Assembly (NCBI GenBank): GCA_017996515.1
Contig: JAGOGU010000107.1
Coordinates: forward strand, 1 to 5,480
DNA: 5,480 nucleotides
From: Allobrachymonas sp.
Lineage (GTDB): Bacteria; Pseudomonadota; Gammaproteobacteria; Burkholderiales; Burkholderiaceae_C
Reading direction: 5' to 3'
In this document: positions 1 to 5,480 of the stretch, in pieces
How positions within the stretch are numbered: position 1 is the stretch's first letter
Layout: each line of letters opens with the position of its first letter
The notes under the pieces: generated by a model
What the model was told of the DNA's origin: nothing
The model's input: the letters and a program-made list of their open reading frames with translations, nothing else
Databases searched by the model: none
Made by a program: the position numbers and the translations under genes

Positions 1-1109
1 CCACCATCGGCTTGCAACTGGTTCAGTACTTTCTGGAAAGCATCCAGATCGCTGGTGAAGTCGTGGCTGCGCAGCACGAAGGCATCGGTCTTGTCGCGGT
101 AGGCCACCAGCCCAAAGCAGGTGTCGGGTCGGCTGGGCAGACGGGCCACTTCGTCGGCAATGGCTCGCAGGCTGGTCTTGAGCTTGGCGATTTCGTCGCC
201 CATGGAGCCGGTGGCGTCGATCATGAACACCAGGTCCAAGCGCGCGCGCGCGGCCGGCGCGGCGGCGCTCAGCGTGACGTCCACCGCACTGGGCTGGCCG
301 CGCTGGAACACGGCTTTGGCGGTGGCCTGGCCCTGACGCACGCTCACTTCGTACAACTGGCTGGCCTGGGAGTCGAAGGCATCGGGGGCAATCCATGCGC
401 GGCCGCCTGCGTCGGTGCGCGCCCACATGGCGGCTCCGCTGCTGGCGCGTACGACCACTTGCGCGTCGGGCACGGCCTGACCGCGTTCGTCGCGCACTTG
501 CAGCAACACGCGGGCACGCACATCGCGCGGGCGGTGCTCCACTTGGGTGCGATCGCGAAAGGCCAAGTACTGCGTGAAGTCGGCGTTGTCGTCCACCATC
601 CCGGCGGTGACGGGTTCCTGCGCAAGCTGCAAGGCTTTGCCACGCCCAACACCCGAATCAATAAGCGCAATGGGCGCTGGCGCTGGTGCTGGTGCTGGTG
701 CGACCGCAGCAAGTTCAGCCGCCTCCGCTACTGGTGCAGCAGGGGCAGACAGCGCAATGGCGCCATCTGCACTGCGGGCCCTGTATTTGGCGTGAGCGCC
801 CAAAGCAGCGGAGCCTATGCGCCGAGGCAGCTGCGCAGGCTGCGTGCCCGGCTCTTCGTGCGTGCGCACTGCGCGCGAGCAGCTGTCGGCCGATGGGGCA
901 TAGAACAAAGGTTGGGGCTGGCCTGCCTGAACAGGCTTGATGCGCAATGCAGAACGCGGTCGGGTAAAGGAATCAGCCGCTGCGGGCTCCGGCCAAATGG
1001 CAGGGGCAAACGTTGGCACATCTGGCGCTGCCTTGCTGCCCACGGGGGCCAGCAAGAGCGCGGCCAAGGCCAATGCGATTGAAGCGCTTGAGGTGTGGCG
1101 GTAAGACAT
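1..1109 (-). CDS. Secreted VWA-domain protein with Ig-like domain (C-terminus outside window)
   Basis: The frame is open for 369 codons from ATG at 1109 to the window edge, so the C-terminus is missing. The start is supported by AGGAGC (1115-1120) five bases upstream and by a Sec signal peptide: basic MSYRH, an Ala/Leu core, and likely cleavage after GSKA near residue 27. A low-complexity Ala/Pro stretch lies at residues 137-146. A conserved-looking AGMVDDNADF segment (169-178) precedes an Ig-like or carboxypeptidase-regulatory-like beta domain (about 195-290, with VPDAQVVVRA and TDAGGRAWI). The VWA domain starts near 294. Its MIDAS motif is D298-A-T-G-S302, a DxTxS variant of DxSxS, and it continues through AYRDKTD to LQADGG at the edge. 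VWA domains with an intact MIDAS bind divalent metal and protein ligands. The protein is probably periplasmic or exported, but its partner is unknown. The coding call is firm; the function is only a domain-level assignment. Confidence 0.9.
   Translation of the reverse strand, partial: MSYRHTSSASIALALAALLLAPVGSKAAPDVPTFAPAIWPEPAAADSFTRPRSALRIKPVQAGQPQPLFYAPSADSCSRAVRTHEEPGTQPAQLPRRIGSAALGAHAKYRARSADGAIALSAPAAPVAEAAELAAVAPAPAPAPAPIALIDSGVGRGKALQLAQEPVTAGMVDDNADFTQYLAFRDRTQVEHRPRDVRARVLLQVRDERGQAVPDAQVVVRASSGAAMWARTDAGGRAWIAPDAFDSQASQLYEVSVRQGQATAKAVFQRGQPSAVDVTLSAAAPAARARLDLVFMIDATGSMGDEIAKLKTSLRAIADEVARLPSRPDTCFGLVAYRDKTDAFVLRSHDFTSDLDAFQKVLNQLQADG
672..702 (-). repeat. In-frame hexanucleotide repeat encoding Ala-Pro
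   Basis: Five six-base units (GGCGCT, GGCGCT, GGTGCT, GGTGCT, GGTGCG on the plus strand) run from 673 to 702. On the coding strand they encode five Ala-Pro pairs, residues 137-146 of the VWA protein. The stretch sits in an Ala/Pro-rich linker between the signal-peptide-proximal region and the folded domains. The unit is a multiple of three, so slippage would change linker length and not reading frame. Confidence 0.8.
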
Positions 1110-1535
1110 ACAAAGCTCCTGTGTGTTGATCAGACTCTTGCATGAAACGGTATTGGCGCGATTGTGGGGTTAAATCACGCACGCCAAACTGCAACTATCC
1201 GTAACGCCTACTGGCTCCCCTCCTTGCAATTTGGCAATGGCAGTTGAGCGTTTAGCTCTCCTCTAACTGGTTGCACGGATATGGCGTTTTTTCGCCGAAA
1301 TGCGACTTATCCCTTGATCGAGATCAGCACATCCGGCAAGAGTCACATCAACCATTTTTTGTTGATCAAGTGATGCCCTTTCCTCTCGCCCTTTCAACCG
1401 GGATTCCGTCATAAAGATGCAAGACCGCAAAAACTACCATAGCTGGCCGTTTGGAACCCATCCGTCGATGCCACGCAGGCGCCATGGCTTGTATATGGAG
1501 CCATCCTCTAAAGATGCCGATAGAGATAACAAACC
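1110..1535. other. Intergenic gap, 426 bases, no convincing gene
   Basis: The gap lies between the end of the secreted-protein gene (1536) and the start of the VWA gene (1109), both on the minus strand. It looks more A/T-rich than the flanking genes. Short open frames here have no matched Shine-Dalgarno and no recognisable product. It must hold the VWA promoter, but I see no pair of good -35/-10 hexamers. An AAGGAGG-like run (minus strand, near 1220-1226) is not followed by a start codon at usable distance. A 6-bp hairpin (1347-1352 with 1361-1366) has no T tract after it on either strand, so I do not call a terminator. The FNR-like box is listed separately. Confidence 0.6.
1314..1327 (-). 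promoter_or_regulatory. Possible FNR/Anr-type box
   Basis: The plus strand reads TTGAT CGAG ATCAG. This matches nine of the ten defined bases of the known FNR/Anr consensus TTGAT-N4-ATCAA. The centre is about 211 bases upstream of the VWA start, so an FNR-activated promoter here would leave a leader of well over 100 bases. I do not see a good -10 at the spacing expected for a site centred at -41.5; the best candidate, CATATC at 1278-1283, would put it nearer -47. One such match in a gap this size could be chance. Confidence 0.3.
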
Positions 1536-2192
1536 TTACTGTGCTCTGGCTGCATGTTCCCGCAGCCAACGGTCATACAGCCATTCTTCGGTGGTACGCC
1601 GCATGCGTATGTTTGACCATTGCAGGTCGCGTTCAAACAAGATGGGGGTTTCGTCAGCCCCAATGGTGACCCAAAACCAGCTTCCGTCAGACGTGTTGCG
1701 CGCCTTGACGCGCATTCCTGTGAGCTGAGCCGCTGTATCGCCGCCGGCGCGCCGCACCCGAATCGATTCAGTATGGGGGGCGATGGAGCTGATACGCATG
1801 GAAGGCAGCAAATCTGGTGCGAACTCGCGCAAAAAGGCCCTTGCGATTTGTTCACTGCGCTCACGCGACGGCAATGGTTTACCCGCTCCATCCAGTGTCA
1901 AATAGGCAAAACCCTTGAGCCTGCCATCAGCGCCGATCAGCGTGCTGAAGTGTTCTCCGCCCAGTCCGGTATTTCGCCCGTCGCGCCGCTCGTAGCGGGT
2001 CAGTGTGGAGGGTGCTCCATCCACGCTCACTGTGCGCTTTGTGGTTTGACGATGGGTTTGAGGAGCAGTGATTGGGCTGCCCCCAGATGGTGACGATGGT
2101 GAAGGCGGTTGCGTTTGGGCGATGGCCAATGTGGCCCAGAAGCTTGCCGCCAGTGCCAAAATCGAAAACAACGAGCGTCGAATGGTTTGCAT
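1536..2192 (-). CDS. Small secreted protein of unknown function
   Basis: This encodes 218 residues. An in-frame ATG exists at 2222, but I chose 2192 because GAGG (2198-2201) sits five bases upstream and a clean Sec signal peptide begins there: MQTIRRS, a hydrophobic core, and AIA before Gln26. A Pro/Ser/Thr-rich linker follows (about 27-58), then a folded region. Notable segments are SREQ-like SRERSEQIARAFL (109-121), FAPDLL (124-129), LTGMRVKARN (157-166), SWFWVTIG (171-178), FERDLQW (186-192) and a charged end with TEEWLYDRWL (201-210). The alternation of helix and strand recalls PepSY-like periplasmic domains, but I cannot assign a family. It is the last gene of the SDR-MFS operon, seven bases after the transporter stop, which suggests a shared response and a role in the periplasm or cell envelope. 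Confidence 0.85.
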   Translation of the reverse strand: MQTIRRSLFSILALAASFWATLAIAQTQPPSPSSPSGGSPITAPQTHRQTTKRTVSVDGAPSTLTRYERRDGRNTGLGGEHFSTLIGADGRLKGFAYLTLDGAGKPLPSRERSEQIARAFLREFAPDLLPSMRISSIAPHTESIRVRRAGGDTAAQLTGMRVKARNTSDGSWFWVTIGADETPILFERDLQWSNIRMRRTTEEWLYDRWLREHAARAQ

Positions 2193-2199
2193 GTTTACC

Positions 2200-3414
2200 T
2201 CACGATTGGAACGAGCGCGCACTGCTGGCCACGCAAGCGGCTGCCAGAAGAAGCGCTACAGCCAAACTCCCCAGCAGCATGACGAAGCTGGGCACCTGAT
2301 TGGCAACCAGCGGACCGATACTCGCGCCGAAGAAAAGAATGGCGCCGTTGAGTGCCATGCCCCCAGCTCGGTTGGGCATGGCCAAAGTGCCGTACTGCGT
2401 AATCATCGCCGGAATGGCCAGCGCAACGCCGGTCACAAAAACCAGGCTGCTGGCAGCGATGCCGGTCAAAGAGCCCGACAAAACAGCCTCTAGCGCCAGC
2501 CCCAGAGAAGCCAGCGCATAGCCCGCCGCAGCTGCGCCCGCCATGCCGATGCGATCGGCCAGTTTCCCGGCCAAGAGTGCAACGAACATGCCAGGCAACC
2601 CCACCAAACGCAGCAAAATAACCTGTTCCGAATCAAGCCCCAGCACACGCAGCTGTGACCCCAAAGCCGTGTACATGGCAACAAACGACAGCAACAAAGT
2701 GATGTGCGCGCACGATAACAACAAAACGGGCGGTTGCAACGCCAGCCTGCCCAAAGCGATAAAGCGATGCCACAAGTGCCCATCAATACTGGCGCGCACC
2801 GGCTCTTTGATCACTACAGCCGCCAACGCCGTCGCGGCGAACAGGCAGGCCCCTGTTGCAAGAAAAACCCAGGTCCAACTCCAGCGCAGCGCAAGCCAGG
2901 CGGCAAGCACCTGACCAAAGATGCCTGCCACGAGAAACGCTGTGGACATGGCCCCCACCGCGGTCACCCGGCGCTGTGCCGGCAAAGATTCGACCAGCCA
3001 GGCCAGAGCGACTGGCGCAAAACTGGATGCTGCCAACCCCTGCACTATTCGTGCTGCCGCCAACCAGGTTAACGATGGCACGAAGGCACATGCCAGCGTG
3101 GCGACAGTTAGCACAGCCATCCCGGCAAGCATCACCGGTCGACGCCCGTACTGGTCGGACACGGCTCCCCAGAACAAGAAACCCAAGGAATAGGCGAGAC
3201 TGAAACAGGAGGCCAGCGCAAAAATGAGGTCTTTGGGTGCCGCTGAGCTGAACGTTTGACCAATATATGGCAGCAGCGGAATCGCCAGATAGAGCTGGGT
3301 CAAAACCAACAGGGCGATCACCAGCAGCAAGATGACAGAACCACCCGCGACATGCTGCTGATGAAGCAAAACCTTCTTTGCACCCACTCCCCCGCTGCAG
3401 GCGGTTTCACGCAT
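2200..3414 (-). CDS. MFS transporter, 12-TM drug/metabolite exporter type
   Basis: The 404-residue inner-membrane carrier is the usual length for a 12-segment major facilitator protein. The open frame extends upstream to 3549, but that would overlap the SDR gene by more than 140 bases. ATG at 3414 is preferred because it overlaps the SDR stop by only eight bases and leaves a 24-residue N-tail before TM1 (about 26-44). No clear Shine-Dalgarno precedes it, which fits translational coupling. MFS motif A is present after TM2 as GAVSDQYGRR (83-92), with a half-repeat GKLADRIG at 283-290. ARIVQGLAAS (121-130) resembles the TM4 Arg motif, and a longer cytoplasmic loop lies between the halves (about 203-225). 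The overall pattern resembles proton-driven DHA1-type exporters of the YnfM/AraJ/Bcr kind. The substrate is unknown. Regulation by the divergent TetR protein supports efflux. Confidence 0.93.
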   Translation of the reverse strand: MRETACSGGVGAKKVLLHQQHVAGGSVILLLVIALLVLTQLYLAIPLLPYIGQTFSSAAPKDLIFALASCFSLAYSLGFLFWGAVSDQYGRRPVMLAGMAVLTVATLACAFVPSLTWLAAARIVQGLAASSFAPVALAWLVESLPAQRRVTAVGAMSTAFLVAGIFGQVLAAWLALRWSWTWVFLATGACLFAATALAAVVIKEPVRASIDGHLWHRFIALGRLALQPPVLLLSCAHITLLLSFVAMYTALGSQLRVLGLDSEQVILLRLVGLPGMFVALLAGKLADRIGMAGAAAAGYALASLGLALEAVLSGSLTGIAASSLVFVTGVALAIPAMITQYGTLAMPNRAGGMALNGAILFFGASIGPLVANQVPSFVMLLGSLAVALLLAAACVASSARSFQS

Positions 3415-4108
3415 GGCGCACGGCTGTACCACAGATGACCGAATGGGCCTGCCGTTTTGTGTGCAGATCCCAGAAACACTCGGCGACATCGGCCGGTGCC
3501 ACGGTGTTTTGCTTGCCGTCTGCGCCTGGTGTTCCCGCAACAAAGCCATTGACGATCACTTCGCCGACATGGATACCACGCGCTGCCAGTGTGTGCGCCA
3601 GAATACCGGTAGCTTTGTGCTGTGCGGCTACGCTGATGGCCAGCGCACCATAGCCGGTTGCAAAGGCATTGATCTCCGGCTTGTCCAGCGCCATGATGCC
3701 GCAGGTAGCCAACACGGTGCCCTGATGCGCCTCCAGATCGGCGAGACACGCTTGCACGGCAGTGATATAGCTTGCCACCCGCAAATCGAAGCTGTTGCTC
3801 AGATCGGCAGGCGGTATGGAAAGCAAATCGCCCTCGATATCAAGAAAGGCATTCCAATGCAGGATGCCAACGGGTCCCCATTCTTTACGAACCTCCGCCA
3901 CAACACGCCGCACTGCCGCAACATCGCTCAAATCGGCTGGAAAGGCCCGCGCTTGAATGCCTTCTTCTGTCAGTTGTTGCACCGCCGCTGTTAAACGCTG
4001 CGCATTGCGCGCAACCACGGCAACACGATGCCCGGCCTTGCCGAAACGGCGGGCAACCGCCTGAGATATGCCTTGGCCGTAGCCACAAATGAGGATGGTG
4101 TGTTGCAT
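3407..4108 (-). CDS. Atypical short-chain dehydrogenase/reductase-fold protein, catalytic tetrad replaced
   Basis: This encodes 233 residues, close to the classical SDR length of about 250. Two adjacent ATGs (4111, 4108) follow GGAGGG (4115-4120); I chose 4108, which has the better spacing. The Rossmann nucleotide site is visible as G9-Y-G11-Q-G13-I-S after the first strand. R33 after strand two (VVAR) suggests NADP(H), and A58-D59-L60 fits the adenine pocket. HWNAF (84-88) stands where NNAG is expected. The classical Asn-Ser-Tyr-Lys tetrad is not conserved. FDLRVASY gives R110 for Asn, LATCG gives C136 for Ser, and F149-ATG-Y153-GAL lines up with YSASKAAL, replacing Tyr and Lys. It may bind the cofactor without classical oxidoreductase activity, or use other residues. 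It is the first gene of the operon with the MFS transporter and secreted protein, and lies opposite the TetR gene. Fold and coding are firm; the reaction is unknown. Confidence 0.92.
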   Translation of the reverse strand: MQHTILICGYGQGISQAVARRFGKAGHRVAVVARNAQRLTAAVQQLTEEGIQARAFPADLSDVAAVRRVVAEVRKEWGPVGILHWNAFLDIEGDLLSIPPADLSNSFDLRVASYITAVQACLADLEAHQGTVLATCGIMALDKPEINAFATGYGALAISVAAQHKATGILAHTLAARGIHVGEVIVNGFVAGTPGADGKQNTVAPADVAECFWDLHTKRQAHSVICGTAVRHA

Positions 4109-4111
4109 CAT

Positions 4112-4120
4112 CTGCCCTCC
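4112..4120 (-). promoter_or_regulatory. Ribosome binding site deciding the SDR start
   Basis: GGAGGG occupies 4115-4120 on the minus strand. It is three bases from ATG 4111 and six from ATG 4108. The longer spacing is the more usual, so 4108 is favoured. The in-frame ATG at 4132 lies upstream of this site and is unlikely to be used. Confidence 0.75.
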
Positions 4121-4129
4121 ATTAAATTC

Positions 4130-4149
4130 CAACTACAACGTTGGAGTTG
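4130..4149. promoter_or_regulatory. 20-bp near-perfect palindrome, probable TetR operator
   Basis: The left half CAACTACAAC (4130-4139) and right half GTTGGAGTTG (4140-4149) are reverse complements at nine of ten positions; only A4135/G4144 fails. The site lies in the 88-base spacer between the divergent SDR and TetR genes. It starts at the base next to the -10 element proposed for the operon, so it covers the expected transcription start. TetR-family dimers typically bind palindromes of this size in such spacers. That this TetR protein binds here is inference from position and symmetry. Confidence 0.75.
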
Positions 4150-4178
4150 ATTTTAGTATCATTCCACTTTCAACACAA
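4150..4178 (-). promoter_or_regulatory. Sigma-70-type promoter for the SDR-MFS operon
   Basis: On the minus strand, TTGTGT (4173-4178) is separated by exactly 17 bases from TAAAAT (4150-4155), which matches the -10 consensus at five of six positions. The start would fall near 4143, inside the palindrome, giving a leader of about 30 bases before the SDR start. The -35 is a weak match, as is common for regulated promoters. Confidence 0.55.
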
Positions 4179-4196
4179 TCCACAAAAATACAGACA

Positions 4197-4781
4197 ATGG
4201 CTTGGGACACAGAAGGCACAAAACGCAGGATTCTCGAAGCAGCAATGGCCGAATTCGCCCGCTTTGGCCCCGATGGCACGACAGTTGAGCACATCGCCAA
4301 GTCGGCCAACGTGAACAAGGAGCGGATTTACAACTATTTTGGCGACAAGCAAGCGCTGTTTTCGGCCGTTTTGCGCTGCGAACTGGCCAAAGTCGCTCAG
4401 GCCATGCCGGTTTCATCCTTTGCTGTTGAGGATATTGGCGAATATGCGGGCCGCGCTTATGACTACCATCGCCAGCACCCCGAACTGAGCCGCTTGATGC
4501 GCTGGGAAGGCCTGACCTTTGACAGCGAAGTGCCCGACGAGCAACTGCGCCGTGAATACTATGGCTACAAAGTCCAAGCCATGGCCGAGGGGCAGCGCCA
4601 AGGCGCGGTCAGCATCGCCTTGGAAGCGGATCACCTGATCTTTCTGGTGCTCGCACTGGCGGGGTGGTGGTCGGCTGTACCCCAGGTGGCACGTATGCTC
4701 ACCGGCCCGGAGAGCGAACAGGAACATGCCCGACGCCGGGCCTCTGTCGTCAAAGCCGCCCGGCGGCTGGCTGGCGCTTGA
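4197..4781 (+). CDS. TetR/AcrR-family transcriptional regulator
   Basis: This 194-residue repressor-type protein is a normal length for the family. The frame is open from 4089, but that start would lie inside the SDR gene; ATG 4197 gives the usual short lead (MAWDTEGTKRRILEAA) into helix 1, and no other in-frame ATG, GTG or TTG lies between 4098 and 4196. The N-terminal DNA-binding domain spans about 7-55. Its helix-turn-helix is TTVEHIAKSANVNKERIYNYF (28-48), followed by GDKQALF, the standard TetR signature. The C-terminal helical domain (about 65-194) includes HPELSRLMRWEG (94-105) and a hydrophobic helix with LVLALAGWW near 150-158, likely for ligand binding and dimerisation. No Shine-Dalgarno is visible upstream. 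It is divergent from the SDR-MFS operon with the palindrome between them, so it most likely represses the operon and possibly itself. The ligand is unknown. Confidence 0.95.
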   Translation: MAWDTEGTKRRILEAAMAEFARFGPDGTTVEHIAKSANVNKERIYNYFGDKQALFSAVLRCELAKVAQAMPVSSFAVEDIGEYAGRAYDYHRQHPELSRLMRWEGLTFDSEVPDEQLRREYYGYKVQAMAEGQRQGAVSIALEADHLIFLVLALAGWWSAVPQVARMLTGPESEQEHARRRASVVKAARRLAGA

Positions 4782-4841
4782 TACGGCGTCTGAAACGGCA
4801 AATGCCGCAGGCTGGCGTCAAACGTCGTCCCCCTTGCCATC

Positions 4842-4880
4842 CAAAAAACAGGCCGCCATGGCATCAGCACATGGACGGCC
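4842..4880 (-). terminator. Rho-independent terminator for the ankyrin gene
   Basis: Arms at 4851-4860 (GGCCGCCATG on the plus strand) and 4870-4880 (CATGGACGGCC) form ten base pairs with one bulged base at 4875 and a nine-base loop. On the minus strand the hairpin is followed by TG and then six T residues (4843-4848). It lies 25 bases after the ankyrin gene stop. The plus strand has no T run right after the stem, so it is unlikely to stop TetR transcripts efficiently. Confidence 0.8.
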
Positions 4881-4904
4881 GAGGTCAAGAGAAAGCTTTT
4901 GGCT

Positions 4905-5480
4905 TTATTTGCAGCTGGGCTTGCCGGTGCGATGGTTGATCGCGCCATAGCTGATCAACAGCTTCTGCATGTCGGCATAGCCGCGGTCGCAGGCAAAGCT
5001 CAAGGCGCTCTGATCCTTTTGTCGAGAAACCAAGTTCACGTTTGCCCCCTGAGAGACCAGGTATTTCACAATCTCGATGCGGTTATTGCTGGCTGCCACC
5101 ATGACAAGGGTTTCCCCGTCGGATTCCACCGTCTGGTCGTTCAGGTCTGTCTCGGCCTTGAGCAGGGCGTGCACTTTCTTGACGATGTTCACGTTGTTGC
5201 CCAGCGCGGCGGATTTGAGCACGTTATACACATCGCCCCGATCGGTGGCGCGCAGGCTGGCGCCTTGGGCAATCAAATAATCCACCATGTCTTCGTAACC
5301 AATAAAGGCGGCCCAGCCCAAAGCGGTTTGCCCCAGGCTGCCTACGTCTTGGGCTTCCAGTTTTTGGCCCTTGGCCACCATGGCTTTGACTGTTGCCAGA
5401 TCACCGCGTTTGACGGCATCAAACCACGCCGCATCAGGCCCTGTGGATGGGCGGCCATAAAAAATGCGATGGGGCAATTT
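4905..5480 (-). CDS. Ankyrin-repeat protein (N-terminus outside window)
   Basis: This is the C-terminal 191 residues of a protein that continues past base 5480. The frame is open to the edge (AAA TTG CCC...), and the TTG at 5477 has no visible upstream context, so I treat the gene as 5'-partial. About five ankyrin-type helix-loop-helix units are visible, numbered from the first visible residue: WFDAVKRGDLATVKAMVAKG (19-38), QTALGWAAFIGYEDMVDYLI (51-70), NVLKSAALGNNVNIVKKVHA (86-105), ETLVMVAASNNRIEIVKYLV (123-142) and SALSFACDRGYADMQKLLIS (158-177), with intervening GA[NS] turns. Ankyrin repeats bind other proteins; relatives of this size in Betaproteobacteria are often secreted, but the signal peptide region is not in the window. 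The protein ends with a short basic tail (HRTGKPSCK). It is convergent with the TetR gene and has its own terminator. The partner is unknown. Confidence 0.9.
   Translation of the reverse strand, partial: KLPHRIFYGRPSTGPDAAWFDAVKRGDLATVKAMVAKGQKLEAQDVGSLGQTALGWAAFIGYEDMVDYLIAQGASLRATDRGDVYNVLKSAALGNNVNIVKKVHALLKAETDLNDQTVESDGETLVMVAASNNRIEIVKYLVSQGANVNLVSRQKDQSALSFACDRGYADMQKLLISYGAINHRTGKPSCK

Noticed and set aside
12..1082. Plus-strand open frame of 356 codons opposite the VWA gene
   Set aside because: It is the antisense shadow of a G/C-biased gene. It has no signal peptide, domain or Shine-Dalgarno, and its composition is low-complexity Gly/Arg/His/Cys, whereas the minus strand shows a clear MIDAS motif and signal peptide.
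973..1194. Minus-strand open frame overlapping the VWA start in another frame
   Set aside because: There is no Shine-Dalgarno at usable distance. The only good site (1115-1120) belongs to the VWA ATG.
1347..1366. Hairpin ATCAAC...GTTGAT as a terminator
   Set aside because: The stem is six A/T-rich pairs, the T run is in the loop, and no T tract follows on either strand.
2068..2493. Plus-strand open frame of 141 codons opposite the secreted protein and MFS genes
   Set aside because: It spans the junction of two well-supported minus-strand genes and its translation has no recognisable motif.
3415..3549. Upstream-extended MFS start
   Set aside because: It would add 45 hydrophilic residues with no signal or family match and overlap the SDR gene by more than 140 bases.
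3413..3994. Plus-strand open frame of 193 codons opposite the SDR gene
   Set aside because: It is antisense to a gene with a good Shine-Dalgarno and Rossmann motif. The Cys/His-rich translation is typical of a shadow frame.
4796..4807. CGGCA-TGCCG hairpin just after the TetR gene as its terminator
   Set aside because: The stem is only four or five pairs with almost no loop, and no T tract follows.
4935..4961. Inverted repeat GTTGATC...GATCAAC
   Set aside because: It lies within the ankyrin coding sequence near its C-terminus, not at a promoter or gene end, and is short enough to be chance.

Overview
The window reads as chromosomal DNA of a GC-rich Gram-negative bacterium. I place it tentatively in the Betaproteobacteria (Burkholderiales, Comamonadaceae-like). 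The reasons are the strong G/C bias at third codon positions, the purine-rich Shine-Dalgarno sites, two or three Sec signal peptides, and the style of the secreted ankyrin and VWA proteins. This is inference from composition and protein character, because no rRNA or marker gene is present.

There are six genes. Five are on the minus strand and one is on the plus strand. From the left: (1) a secreted VWA-domain protein whose C-terminus lies beyond base 1 (1-1109, minus). (2) A 426-base gap (1110-1535) with no convincing gene but a 9/10 match to the FNR/Anr box. (3) A compact three-gene minus-strand operon read from right to left: an SDR-fold protein (3407-4108), a 12-TM MFS transporter (2200-3414) and a small secreted protein of unknown function (1536-2192). 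The SDR stop overlaps the MFS start by 8 bases, and the Shine-Dalgarno of the secreted protein overlaps the MFS stop codon. (4) A divergent TetR/AcrR regulator (4197-4781, plus). (5) A convergent gap with a strong rho-independent terminator for the gene on the right. (6) An ankyrin-repeat protein whose N-terminus lies beyond base 5480 (4905-5480, minus).

The centre is best read as a small-molecule-responsive export module. A near-perfect 20-bp palindrome (4130-4149) lies in the divergent spacer, directly next to a good -10 element for the operon, where a TetR dimer would block transcription. When the TetR protein binds its ligand, the SDR-like protein, the transporter and the secreted protein should be made together. 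The most unusual feature is the SDR. It keeps the Rossmann nucleotide-binding motif, but my alignment puts other residues at all four classical catalytic positions (N/S/Y/K becomes R110/C136/F149/Y153). It may therefore be a cofactor-binding sensor or accessory protein, or an enzyme with different chemistry. No mobile element, CRISPR array, tRNA or rRNA was seen.
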